From: Longimicrobium sp.
GTDB taxonomy: Bacteria > Gemmatimonadota > Gemmatimonadetes > Longimicrobiales > Longimicrobiaceae
NCBI RefSeq assembly: GCF_036388275.1
Contig: NZ_DASVSF010000102.1
Coordinates: forward strand, 42,558 to 106,557
DNA length: 64,000 nucleotides
Direction of reading: 5' to 3'
The stretch's first letter is position 1. Every line of letters begins with the position of its first letter. The notes beneath the pieces were generated by a model that searched no databases, was not told where the DNA came from, and saw only the letters and a program-made list of their open reading frames with translations. The position numbers and the translations under genes are program-made. Of this stretch, positions 18,262 to 26,293 are shown in pieces.

Positions 18262-19782
18262 ATGAAGATCACCGCGCTGCGCGCCGACCCCGCCGGCCAT
18301 GCCGCCCCGCTGCTCGCCCTTCCCGTGCTGGAGGGCGGCGACCAGGACGCCGCGTTCACCGCGCTCGACCAGGCGCTGGGCGGGCAGCTCGCCGCCCTGC
18401 GTACCCGCGGCGACCTCCGCGGCACCATCGGCGAGGCGGTGCTCTTCTTTCCCGCCGCGGGCGCGGTCCCGGCCGAGCGGGTGCTGCTGGTGGGCATGGG
18501 CAAGCCGGCGGACCTGACCGCGGAGCGCCTGCGCCGGGCCGCCGGCTCCGCCGCCAAGCAGGCCGCCAAGTCTCGCGCTGCGTCGCTGGCCTTCGCCCTT
18601 CCCGCGTCGGTGATCGCGGACCGGGTGGCGGCGCGCGCCGTGGCCGAGGGGCTGGTGCTGGGCGCCTACGAGTTCCGGGAGATGAAGTCCACGGACGACA
18701 CGAAGCCCGCTCCCGTCTCGCTCGACGAGGCCGCGATCCTGCTCCCCGAGGGCGCGGACGCGGATGAGGCCGCGGAGGGGGCGCGTGTGGGCGAGATCGT
18801 CGCCCGGGCGGAGAACCTGGCGCGCACGCTGGGCAACCTGCCCGGCAACGTGGCGACCCCTGCCTACCTCGCGCAGACGGCGGAGCGCATCGCCGGCGAG
18901 CGGGGGCTGCGGGTGACCATCCTGGGCCCCGAGGAGATGCGCGCCGAGGGGATGGGCGCGCTGCTGGCCGTGGCACAGGGAAGCGAGCAGGAGCCGCGGC
19001 TGATCGTCCTGGAGCACCGGGGCGGGGCGGAGGGCGACAAGCCCCTGGTGATCGTGGGCAAGGGGCTGACGTTCGACGCGGGCGGAATCTCCATCAAGCC
19101 CGCGCAGGGGATGGAGGACATGAAGTTCGACATGTGCGGCGGCGCGGCGACCCTCGCGGCCATGCAGGCCATCGCCGAGCTGAACGTCCGCGTGAACGTG
19201 GTCGGCGTCGTCCCCTCGTCCGAGAACCTGCTGGGCGGCGCGGCCATGAAGCCGGGCGACATCCTTCACGCGCACGGCGGCAAGACCATCGAGGTGGTGA
19301 ACACCGACGCCGAGGGGCGGCTGATCCTGGCCGACGCCATCTCCTACGCCAAGCGCTTCGACCCGGCCGCCATGCTGGACGCGGCCACGCTCACCGGCGC
19401 CTGCGTGGTGGCGCTGGGCCACGCGGCCACGGGGGTGATGGGCAACGACCAGGCGCTGGTCGACGAAGTGCTGGCCGCGGGCGAGGCCACCGGCGAGCGC
19501 TGCTGGCAGCTGCCGATGTTCGACGAGTACCGCGAGCAGATCAAGAGCGACTACGCCGACATCAAGAACTCGGGCGGACGCGCGGCGGGGACCATCACCG
19601 CCGGCTGGTTCCTGCGCGAGTTCGTGGGCGACTGGCCGTGGGTGCACCTGGACGTGGCGGGTACGGCGTATGGGGACGGCAAGGTTTCGTATCTCACGAA
19701 GGGCGGCACGGGCGTTCCCACGCGCATCTTCGTGGAATGGGTGATGGGCCGCGCCGCGGCTTCGGAGCAGCCGTCCGCGTGA
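18262..19782 (+). CDS. pepA: Leucyl aminopeptidase (M17 family)
   Basis: Zinc/manganese cytosolic aminopeptidase removing N-terminal residues from peptides. The 506-residue protein has the M17 signature NTDAEGRLILADA, the metal-binding and catalytic segments VGKGLTFDAGGISIKP and KFDMCGGAATL, and ends with HLDVAGTAY and TKGGTGVPTR. The N-terminal macro-like domain covers about 1-180. The frame is open upstream through the inverted repeat; ATG 18262 gives the normal N terminus. Its TGA overlaps the ATG of the next gene, suggesting coupled translation with the receptor gene. Confidence 0.95.
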   Translation: MKITALRADPAGHAAPLLALPVLEGGDQDAAFTALDQALGGQLAALRTRGDLRGTIGEAVLFFPAAGAVPAERVLLVGMGKPADLTAERLRRAAGSAAKQAAKSRAASLAFALPASVIADRVAARAVAEGLVLGAYEFREMKSTDDTKPAPVSLDEAAILLPEGADADEAAEGARVGEIVARAENLARTLGNLPGNVATPAYLAQTAERIAGERGLRVTILGPEEMRAEGMGALLAVAQGSEQEPRLIVLEHRGGAEGDKPLVIVGKGLTFDAGGISIKPAQGMEDMKFDMCGGAATLAAMQAIAELNVRVNVVGVVPSSENLLGGAAMKPGDILHAHGGKTIEVVNTDAEGRLILADAISYAKRFDPAAMLDAATLTGACVVALGHAATGVMGNDQALVDEVLAAGEATGERCWQLPMFDEYREQIKSDYADIKNSGGRAAGTITAGWFLREFVGDWPWVHLDVAGTAYGDGKVSYLTKGGTGVPTRIFVEWVMGRAAASEQPSA

Positions 19783-21716
19783 TGCTTCGGCGTTCTCTCG
19801 TCGCGCTGCTGGGGTCCGCCGCCGCCGTCCTGCTGGCTGCCGCGGACCTTCGCGCGCAGGATCCCGTTCCGCGCGACAGCACCACCATCGCCATTCCCGG
19901 CGAGGCGGTGCGCTCCGACACGCTCCCCGACCGCCGGCCGAAGCCTGACAGCGTCCCGGCCGATTCCACGCTTCCCGCGCCGAACTTTCCGCTCTTTCCC
20001 GAGGGCCGGGTGGAGGGGTTCGGCGCGGGGATCTGGGTGTTCGGCGCCGAGGAGCTGGGGCGCTTCCACGGGCTTTCGCTGCTGGAGCTGCTGGACCGCA
20101 TTCCCGGGCTGGTGATCACCCGCGAGGGAAGCCCCGGCCGTCCCGCGGGGGTGGCCAGCTACGGTGGCGGCGGTGGCCGGCTGCGCGTGTTCATGGATGG
20201 GTGGGAGCTGCCGGCCCTGGGCGCGTCCAGCCCCGAGCTGCAGCGCATTCCCCTGGTGGACGTCGCGGAGGTCCGCGTCACCCGCGGGCTGGCCGAGACG
20301 CGGGTGGACATCCAGACCATCCGCCTTTCCGACCGGCGCCCGTTCGCGCAGATCGACGGCGGCGAGGGCGACCTCGGCACGCGCGTGCTGCGCGGCCTCT
20401 TCACCCGGCCGCTCGGCGGCCGCCTGATCGGCGCGGTGGGGCTGGACCTGGTGGAGACGCGCGGGTATCGCAGCGCCGAGCCGTTCAACGAGAACACGGT
20501 GTTCACGCGGCTGAGCTATGCGTTCACACCCAACCACGCGCTGCAGCTGGACTATCGGACGACGGCGATCACCTCCGGCCGAACACTCGTGCTCTTGGGC
20601 AGCGACAGCCTGCCGCGCGAGGAGTACGACCGGGGCGAGCTGCTGCTGCGCGGCCGCGGGCGGTTCTTTGGCCGGGTCTGGCTGGACGGGGCGGTGGGCC
20701 GCAGCTGGCAGACGACGACCGACGACGTGACCCTCGAGCGCGAGGCCGTGCAAGCGTACGCGCGGGCGGCGCTGGACGTACCGCTGGGCACAGTGACCGG
20801 CGCGTTCCGCTGGCGCCAGGTGGATGCCGAGGGCTTCACGGCGAACGGCACGGAGCTGTCCGCGCGCGCCGAATTGGCGCCGCTGCCCTTCGTCGCCGCC
20901 TGGGGCGAGGTGCGCGCCACCTCGTGGGGCGGCGTCACTGGGCTGGAGCTGGAGGCGTCGGGACGGGCGGGGCCGTGGGGGGGGCTGTCGGTCTTCGGCT
21001 CGGTGGCGTCGGGGAACCGCGGGATCAACGCCTGGGTGAACGACACCAGCATCGTCCGCAACCTGGGGCACGTCGTCAACCCCGAGCTGCCCGAGTTCGA
21101 CACGCTGACGGTGGTGCGGTTTCCGGGGATCGACGCGCGCGTCAACGGTGTGCGCGCGGGCGCCGAGTGGTCGCGCGGCCCCCTGCAGGCGGGTGCCGCG
21201 TTCGTGGCGCACGACCTGAGCACCGTGGCGCCCTTCGGCTTCTGGTTCGACCGCGGGCAGCCCGCCGTCAGCGGGGGCACGGTCTCCGGAATCGAGGCGT
21301 ACACCAGCTTCCCGGTGCTCGTGCGGCAGATCCGGGCCGACGTGCAGTACACGGACTTCTTCATCACCCCCGAGCGGCCGTACACGCCGGCTCGTTTCGG
21401 GCGGGTGGCGCTGGAGTACCACTGGGTCTATCGCGGTGGCAACCTGGAGCCAACGATCCGCGTGGAGATGATTGGGCGCGATGCGGCGACGCTGCTCAAC
21501 CCGGAAACGGGCGCGCCGGACCTGCAGACGCCGCGGTACGCGCTGATGAACCTGTTCGTGCAGGTGCGGGTGCTGGACGTGCGGGCCTTCTGGCGGCTGG
21601 ACAACCTGACGAACTACAACTCGGCGTTCGACGTCGTTCCGCGGGACCTGACTGGCGTGGCGGGGCTGCCTGGCGTGCGTGCCTTGTTCGGCGTGAGGTG
21701 GTTTTTCCGGGACTGA
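19782..21716 (+). CDS. TonB-dependent receptor-like outer membrane protein
   Basis: A 644-residue protein starting with a signal peptide (MLRRSLVALLGSAAAVLLAA, cleavage near ALRAQ-type site). Residues 80-150 resemble a plug domain (LLELLDRIPGLVI, then RLRVFMDGWELPA). The rest alternates in beta-barrel fashion and the last residues (GVRWFFRD) resemble an outer-membrane assembly signal. No TonB box is obvious and the N-terminal Pro/Asp/Ser-rich stretch (about 30-70) is unusual. Ligand unknown. The ATG overlaps the pepA stop, which suggests co-expression. Confidence 0.75.
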   Translation: MLRRSLVALLGSAAAVLLAAADLRAQDPVPRDSTTIAIPGEAVRSDTLPDRRPKPDSVPADSTLPAPNFPLFPEGRVEGFGAGIWVFGAEELGRFHGLSLLELLDRIPGLVITREGSPGRPAGVASYGGGGGRLRVFMDGWELPALGASSPELQRIPLVDVAEVRVTRGLAETRVDIQTIRLSDRRPFAQIDGGEGDLGTRVLRGLFTRPLGGRLIGAVGLDLVETRGYRSAEPFNENTVFTRLSYAFTPNHALQLDYRTTAITSGRTLVLLGSDSLPREEYDRGELLLRGRGRFFGRVWLDGAVGRSWQTTTDDVTLEREAVQAYARAALDVPLGTVTGAFRWRQVDAEGFTANGTELSARAELAPLPFVAAWGEVRATSWGGVTGLELEASGRAGPWGGLSVFGSVASGNRGINAWVNDTSIVRNLGHVVNPELPEFDTLTVVRFPGIDARVNGVRAGAEWSRGPLQAGAAFVAHDLSTVAPFGFWFDRGQPAVSGGTVSGIEAYTSFPVLVRQIRADVQYTDFFITPERPYTPARFGRVALEYHWVYRGGNLEPTIRVEMIGRDAATLLNPETGAPDLQTPRYALMNLFVQVRVLDVRAFWRLDNLTNYNSAFDVVPRDLTGVAGLPGVRALFGVRWFFRD

Positions 21717-21753
21717 CGGGCTGGGTGCGTGGAGCCGGGGTCCGGTGCCACGG

Positions 21754-21806
21754 CGGGCGCCCCCCATCCCCAACCCTTCCCCCGCAAACTGCGCGGGGGA
21801 AGGGAG
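21754..21806. repeat. Palindromic interspersed repeat, type 1 (copy B)
   Basis: Identical over 39 bp to 14554-14592, with the same hairpin end. It opens a 517-base gene-free stretch (21717-22233) that consists mainly of repeats and then the yicC promoter. Confidence 0.75.
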
Positions 21807-21841
21807 TCAGTAGAGTGCGCGGGGCCAGCGGACGTGCACTC

Positions 21842-22075
21842 GAATTCTCCTCTCCCCCATGGGGTTTATGGGGGAGAGGCCGGGAGAGGGGGGTGGCCGC
21901 AGCATGCGCCACTCTCAGCCGAAGCGCGATTCAGGTCTCCCCCTCCCCTGCGAAGCGGGGGAAGGGGGCCGGGGGGAGGGGGCTCCCAACGCATGCGAGG
22001 CACCCAGTCGAACCCAACCCGAACTTCTCCCCTCTCCCGCGCTGTTTGCGGGGGAGGGGCCGGGGGAGGGGGGAC
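21842..22075 (+). repeat. Cluster of three type 2 palindromic repeats
   Basis: Three hairpin units at about 21842-21895, 21933-21986 and 22021-22075, spaced about 90 bp. Each has a CTCCC stem, loop, GGGAG, GGCC(GGG), GGGAGGGGG layout. The first is closely related to the inverted copy at 14685-14750, including GAATTC and GCATGC flanks; GCATGCG also recurs between units. They resemble REP/BIME-type clusters. No gene is supported here. Confidence 0.7.
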
Positions 22076-22181
22076 CAAGGAGCGCGGGGGAGGGGCACCC
22101 GCCCGCAACATCCCCAGTCCCCGCCCCGAATTCTCATCCCCAGACCCCGCCGACACTTGCAAGTGGCCCGTTGTCAACGGA

Positions 22182-22210
22182 TTGACGCGCCCCGCGCACT
22201 CCGGTAAACT
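22182..22210 (+). promoter_or_regulatory. Candidate promoter of yicC-gmk-rpoZ-coaBC operon
   Basis: TTGACG, 17 bp, TAAACT; initiation expected near 22217, only about 17 bases before the yicC ATG and including its GGAGG ribosome-binding site. Confidence 0.65.
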
Positions 22211-22233
22211 TCCGGGTCCCTGACGGAGGCGCG

Positions 22234-23127
22234 ATGATCCGGAGCATGACGGGGTTCGGGGAGGCGGAGCGGGAGACCGAGGCGGGTACGCTCCGCGTCG
22301 AAATCCGGACCGTAAACCACCGGCACCTCAGCGTAAACTTTCGCACCCCCGCTTCGCTGGCGAAGTGGGAGCCGCAGATGCGCGAGTGGCTGCGCACCCA
22401 GCTTTCGCGCGGCCACGTGAACTGCGCGGTGCGGCTGGAGCCCTCGGGCGCGGCGGGCGCCGCGGCGATCGGGCTGGCGCTGGACGAGGAACGGGTGCGG
22501 GCGTACTTGGCGCTGTTCGGTGAACTGCGGACGCGCTTCGGCGTGGGGGGCGAGCCGGACCTGGCGTCGCTCCTTCGCTTCAACGACGTGATCGTCCGCG
22601 ACGACGACGGCGCGCGCGCCGAGGTGCCCGTGGACGATCTGCGGGCCGTGGTGGAAGACGCCGCGCGCTCTACGACATCGATGCGCGAGGACGAGGGGCG
22701 GCGCCTGGCGGCGGACCTGGACGGGCGCATCTCGGCGATCGAGACGGCGCTGGACGCCATCGCCGAGCTGGCGCCTTCGCGGCTGGCGGCCGAGCGCGAC
22801 CGGCTGCGCGAGGCGGTGCGCGAGCTGGCGGGTGGTGTGGCCGTCAGCGAAGACCGGCTGGCGCAGGAGATCGCCTACTTGGCCGAGCGCTGGGACATCA
22901 ACGAAGAGCTGGTGCGCTTTCGCTCGCACAACGAGCTCTTCCGCGAACTGATGGCGGCGAACCCCGAGGAGCCGGTGGGCAAGCGCCTGTCGTTCCTCGT
23001 CCAGGAGATGCACCGCGAGGCCAACACCATCGGCTCCAAGGCCAACCACGCGGGGATCGCGCACCGCGTGGTGGCCATCAAGGAAGAGGTGGAGCGGCTT
23101 CGCGAGCAGGTGGAGAACGTGGAGTGA
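22234..23127 (+). CDS. yicC: YicC family endoribonuclease-like protein
   Basis: Stress-induced YicC/YloC family, reported as an endoribonuclease in E. coli. The 297-residue protein begins with the family hallmark MIRSMTGFGEAE and has VEIRTVNHRHLSVNFR; the C-terminal DUF1732 part shows GKRLSFLVQEMHREANTIGSK, which is strongly conserved. Start ATG 22234 follows CGGAGG. The gene typically precedes gmk, as here, with a 4-base overlap. Confidence 0.93.
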   Translation: MIRSMTGFGEAERETEAGTLRVEIRTVNHRHLSVNFRTPASLAKWEPQMREWLRTQLSRGHVNCAVRLEPSGAAGAAAIGLALDEERVRAYLALFGELRTRFGVGGEPDLASLLRFNDVIVRDDDGARAEVPVDDLRAVVEDAARSTTSMREDEGRRLAADLDGRISAIETALDAIAELAPSRLAAERDRLREAVRELAGGVAVSEDRLAQEIAYLAERWDINEELVRFRSHNELFRELMAANPEEPVGKRLSFLVQEMHREANTIGSKANHAGIAHRVVAIKEEVERLREQVENVE

Positions 23128-23771
23128 GCGCCCGGCGGACCTTTCCGCTGGTGCTTTCGGCCCCGTCCGGCGCCGGCAAGACGACCATCGCCAACCGGCT
23201 TCGCGAGTGCAGGCAGGACGTGGCGTTTTCCGTCTCCGCCACCACGCGGACGCCCCGCGAGGGCGAGCGCGACGGGGTGCACTACCACTTCGTGAGCGCC
23301 GACGAGTTCCGGCGGATGATCGCCGCCGACGAGCTGATCGAGTGGGCCGAGGTGCACGGCAATTTCTACGGCACGCTGCTGCGCGAGGTGGACAAGGCGC
23401 GGGATCGCGGCGAGTTCCTGCTGCTGGACATCGACGTGCAGGGCGCGGCGCAGATCCGCCACAAGGTGCCCGACGCGGCGCTCGTCTTCATCCTTCCGCC
23501 CTCCGGCGAGGTGCTGGTGCAGCGGCTGGTGGGGCGGGGAAGCGACGCGGCCGAGGTGGTGGCGCGGCGGCTGCGCAACGCGCGCGACGAGATCCGCGAG
23601 GCGCCGCGGTTCGACTACGTGGTGGTGAACGACGACCTGGACGCGGCGGTCGGAGACGTGGAGGCCATCATGGACGGGCGCACGGACCACCTTCGGCCTC
23701 ACCCGCCGCTGGACGTGCTGGCCGACCGGATGGCGATGGAGATCGACAGGCACCTGCGCCCGTCTGCGTGA
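23124..23771 (+). CDS. gmk: Guanylate kinase
   Basis: Phosphorylates GMP to GDP with ATP. The 215-residue product has the P-loop APSGAGKTT (13-21), the GMP-binding segment SATTRTPREGERDGVHYHF and the LLLDIDVQGA Walker B region. GTG 23124 overlaps the yicC stop. The protein is slightly longer than the usual ~205 residues at its C terminus. Followed by rpoZ after 37 bases, the classic gmk-rpoZ-coaBC order. Confidence 0.96.
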   Translation: MSARRTFPLVLSAPSGAGKTTIANRLRECRQDVAFSVSATTRTPREGERDGVHYHFVSADEFRRMIAADELIEWAEVHGNFYGTLLREVDKARDRGEFLLLDIDVQGAAQIRHKVPDAALVFILPPSGEVLVQRLVGRGSDAAEVVARRLRNARDEIREAPRFDYVVVNDDLDAAVGDVEAIMDGRTDHLRPHPPLDVLADRMAMEIDRHLRPSA

Positions 23772-23808
23772 CGGGCACGGGGCTTTTACTTCAGAGGGAG
23801 CGGAACAG

Positions 23809-24051
23809 ATGCGAGTGGTAACTCCGGGCCAGGCGGCCCGACACACCGGCAGCAAGTACCTTGGCGTCCTGGTGGCCGCTAAGATGGCGCGCAACCTCAA
23901 CGAGCTGCGCCGCAACGAGCTGGCGGAAGACCCCACCGTTTCCGGCGACGAGCCGCGCGAGAAGCTGACCACCATCGCCATCGAAGAGGTGCGCGAGGGC
24001 ACGGTCAAGTTCACGCTGACCTCGCGCCAGCGCCCCATCATCCCCTCGTAG
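23809..24051 (+). CDS. rpoZ: RNA polymerase omega subunit
   Basis: An 80-residue small protein located between gmk and coaBC, where rpoZ normally lies. SKYLGVLVAAKMARNLNE matches the omega core helix and KLTTIAIEEVREGTV the next conserved strand. Omega helps assemble beta-prime and is a ppGpp site in some bacteria. ATG 23809 follows GAGGGAG. Sequence is divergent, so the assignment rests partly on context. Confidence 0.85.
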   Translation: MRVVTPGQAARHTGSKYLGVLVAAKMARNLNELRRNELAEDPTVSGDEPREKLTTIAIEEVREGTVKFTLTSRQRPIIPS

Positions 24052-24056
24052 TCCCG

Positions 24057-25295
24057 ATGCCCGGGTCTCGCGCGCCCCGGCGCCCCTTCGCCGGGCGCCG
24101 CGTGGTCCTGGGCGTCACCGGCGGAATCGCCGCGTACAAGGCCATCGCCGTCGCCCGCGACCTGACCCTCGCGGGCGCTTCCGTCGACGTCGTCCTCACG
24201 GAGGGGGCGATGGAGTTCGTGCGTCCCCTGTCCTTCGAGGCGCTCACCGGCCGGCCCGCGCACGCGTCCATGTATCCCGCCGGCGACCCCCTCCTCCACA
24301 TCCGCCTGGCGCGCGACGCGGACTGCATCGTCGTGGCGCCCGCGACCGCCAACTTCCTGGCCCGCGCGGCCAACGGCATGGCCGACGACCTGCTGACGGC
24401 CACGCTGCTGGCCACGGAGGCGCCCGTCGTTCTGTGCCCGGCGATGAACGACCGCATGTTCGCCCACCCCGCCACGCAGCTCAACCTGGCCCGCCTGGGC
24501 GAGATCGGCTACCACATCGCCGGGCCGGCGGTCGGGCCGCTGGCGTGGGGCGAGGGCGAGGGCCCCGGGCGCATGCTGGAGCCGGAGGAGATCGTCGCCC
24601 ACGCGGGGCGGGCGCTGGAGGGGGCCACGGGCCTCGCGGGGCGCCGCGTCGTCGTCACGGCCGGGGGCACGCGCGAGGCCATCGATCCCGTGCGCTACGT
24701 GGGCAACCGCTCGTCGGGGCGGATGGGATACGAGATCGCCGCGGCGGCGTGGCGGCGCGGCGCGGAGGTGGTGTTGGTCGCCGGCCCCTCGCACCTGCCC
24801 GTCCCTCCCGGCGTGCAGCTGCGGCGGATCGAGACGGCGGCGCAGATGCTGGACGCTGTCCGCGAGGAACTGCCCCGGGCCGACTCGCTGGTGATGGCCG
24901 CCGCTGTCGCGGACTTCCGCCCGGGCGATCCCGCGGCGAACAAGATCAAGAAGGAAGCGGGTGGCGTTCCCGAGATTCGCCTGGAGGCGACGGACGACGT
25001 CCTCCGCGCCACGCGCGATGCCCGCCCGGTGGGATGCGTCGTCGTGGGGTTCGCGCTGGAGACGGCGGACGCGGTGGAGAACGGGCGCCGCAAGCTGGAA
25101 GGGAAGGGGCTGGACCTGCTGGTGGTGAACGATGCGACGGAGCCCGGCGCGGGCTTTGAGGTCGACACCAACCGCGTGGTCCTCCTCGCGCCCGGGATGC
25201 CGGACGAGGCGCTTCCGCTGATGCCCAAGTCCGAGGTGGCGGACCGCATCCTCGACCGCGTGGAGCAGGTGCTGGCGGCGGGGCGCGGCGCGTGA
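24057..25295 (+). CDS. coaBC: Bifunctional phosphopantothenoylcysteine decarboxylase / phosphopantothenate-cysteine ligase
   Basis: Two consecutive steps of coenzyme A synthesis. The N-terminal CoaC flavoprotein part has VLGVTGGIAAYKAI, the HIRLARDADCIVVAPATANF segment with the catalytic His, and PVVLCPAMNDRMF. The C-terminal CoaB part starts near residue 195 (RRVVVTAGGTREAIDPVR, VGNRSSGRMG) and has MAAAVADFRP and KIKKEAG. At 412 residues it is the usual fused length. ATG 24057 lies 5 bases after the rpoZ stop. Confidence 0.96.
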   Translation: MPGSRAPRRPFAGRRVVLGVTGGIAAYKAIAVARDLTLAGASVDVVLTEGAMEFVRPLSFEALTGRPAHASMYPAGDPLLHIRLARDADCIVVAPATANFLARAANGMADDLLTATLLATEAPVVLCPAMNDRMFAHPATQLNLARLGEIGYHIAGPAVGPLAWGEGEGPGRMLEPEEIVAHAGRALEGATGLAGRRVVVTAGGTREAIDPVRYVGNRSSGRMGYEIAAAAWRRGAEVVLVAGPSHLPVPPGVQLRRIETAAQMLDAVREELPRADSLVMAAAVADFRPGDPAANKIKKEAGGVPEIRLEATDDVLRATRDARPVGCVVVGFALETADAVENGRRKLEGKGLDLLVVNDATEPGAGFEVDTNRVVLLAPGMPDEALPLMPKSEVADRILDRVEQVLAAGRGA

Positions 25296-26215
25296 ACGAC
25301 GCGCGCGATCTCCTGCGCTCCTGGTTCCAGCAGCGCCGCGAACTGGGCGACGACGAGCTGGTGCTGGACCAGCTGTCCGTCGCCGAGCTGCGCGAGATCG
25401 TCTCCGATCGGCCGGCGCGCGTGGCTCGCCCGGTGGATGCCGTGGAGCCCGCCCGACCGGCGCGGCCCAGGGAAGCCGCAGAGCCGCGTAGTCCCGTCGA
25501 AGTTGCGGAGCCCGTCCCCGCATCCGCAGCCTCCGTCGACGCGCCGGTGCCTGGCATCGTGGAGACGCACCGGCGCGCGGGCGCTCCCGTTCCCGGCACC
25601 ACCGCGCATCCGCCGTCGCCGCTGGCTCCTGCCCGCTACGCGTCCGCGGAGGAGATCGCCGCGCTGCCGGTGCTGAACGCCGTGCGCGAGATCGCCCTCG
25701 GCTGTCCGCGGTGCGGGCTGGCGAAGACGCGGACGCACGTGGTGTTCGGCGAAGGCAGCGAGACCGCGGACGTGATGGTGGTCGGCGAGGCGCCGGGGCA
25801 GGAGGAGGACCGCAGCGGCCGGCCGTTCGTGGGGCGCGCGGGGCAGCTGCTGGATTTGCTGCTGCTTTCCTCCGGCTTTCAGCGGGCGGACGTGTACGTT
25901 TGCAACGTCCTCAAATGCCGCCCGCCGCAGAATCGCAATCCGCAGCCGGACGAGGTGGATGCCTGCTCGCCCTACCTGCTCAAGCAGGTGGAGCTGGTGA
26001 AGCCCCGGGTGATCCTGGCGTTCGGCGCCTTTGCCGCGCAGACGCTGCTGGGCACGGACATCACCATCGGCAAGCTGCGTGGCCGCACGCATGAGTACCG
26101 GGGGATTCCGCTCGTTCCCACCTATCACCCGGCCGCCTGCCTGCGGCACCCGGCGTGGGTCCGCTCCGTGTGGGAGGATCTCCAGCGGGCGCGCGACGTT
26201 CTCGAGGCGGCCTAG
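25292..26215 (+). CDS. Uracil-DNA glycosylase, family 4 (iron-sulfur type)
   Basis: Removes uracil from DNA to start base-excision repair. The conserved domain is residues ~115-307: a CPRC pair, GEAPGQEEDRSGRPFVGRAG, VYVCNVLKCRPPQNRNP with two more cysteines, and TYHPAACLR near the end. Four cysteines fit the 4Fe-4S cluster of family 4 enzymes. An N-terminal Pro/Ala-rich linker (about 45-110) is an extra. GTG 25292 overlaps the coaBC stop. dnaB follows downstream. Confidence 0.93.
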   Translation: MNDARDLLRSWFQQRRELGDDELVLDQLSVAELREIVSDRPARVARPVDAVEPARPARPREAAEPRSPVEVAEPVPASAASVDAPVPGIVETHRRAGAPVPGTTAHPPSPLAPARYASAEEIAALPVLNAVREIALGCPRCGLAKTRTHVVFGEGSETADVMVVGEAPGQEEDRSGRPFVGRAGQLLDLLLLSSGFQRADVYVCNVLKCRPPQNRNPQPDEVDACSPYLLKQVELVKPRVILAFGAFAAQTLLGTDITIGKLRGRTHEYRGIPLVPTYHPAACLRHPAWVRSVWEDLQRARDVLEAA

Positions 26216-26293
26216 GCCGCGGACCCGACCAAGCAGTGATCCGCTGACGCGGAATCTTCTGATCGAATCGCTCTTTAGCAGTACCGGAGCCGC

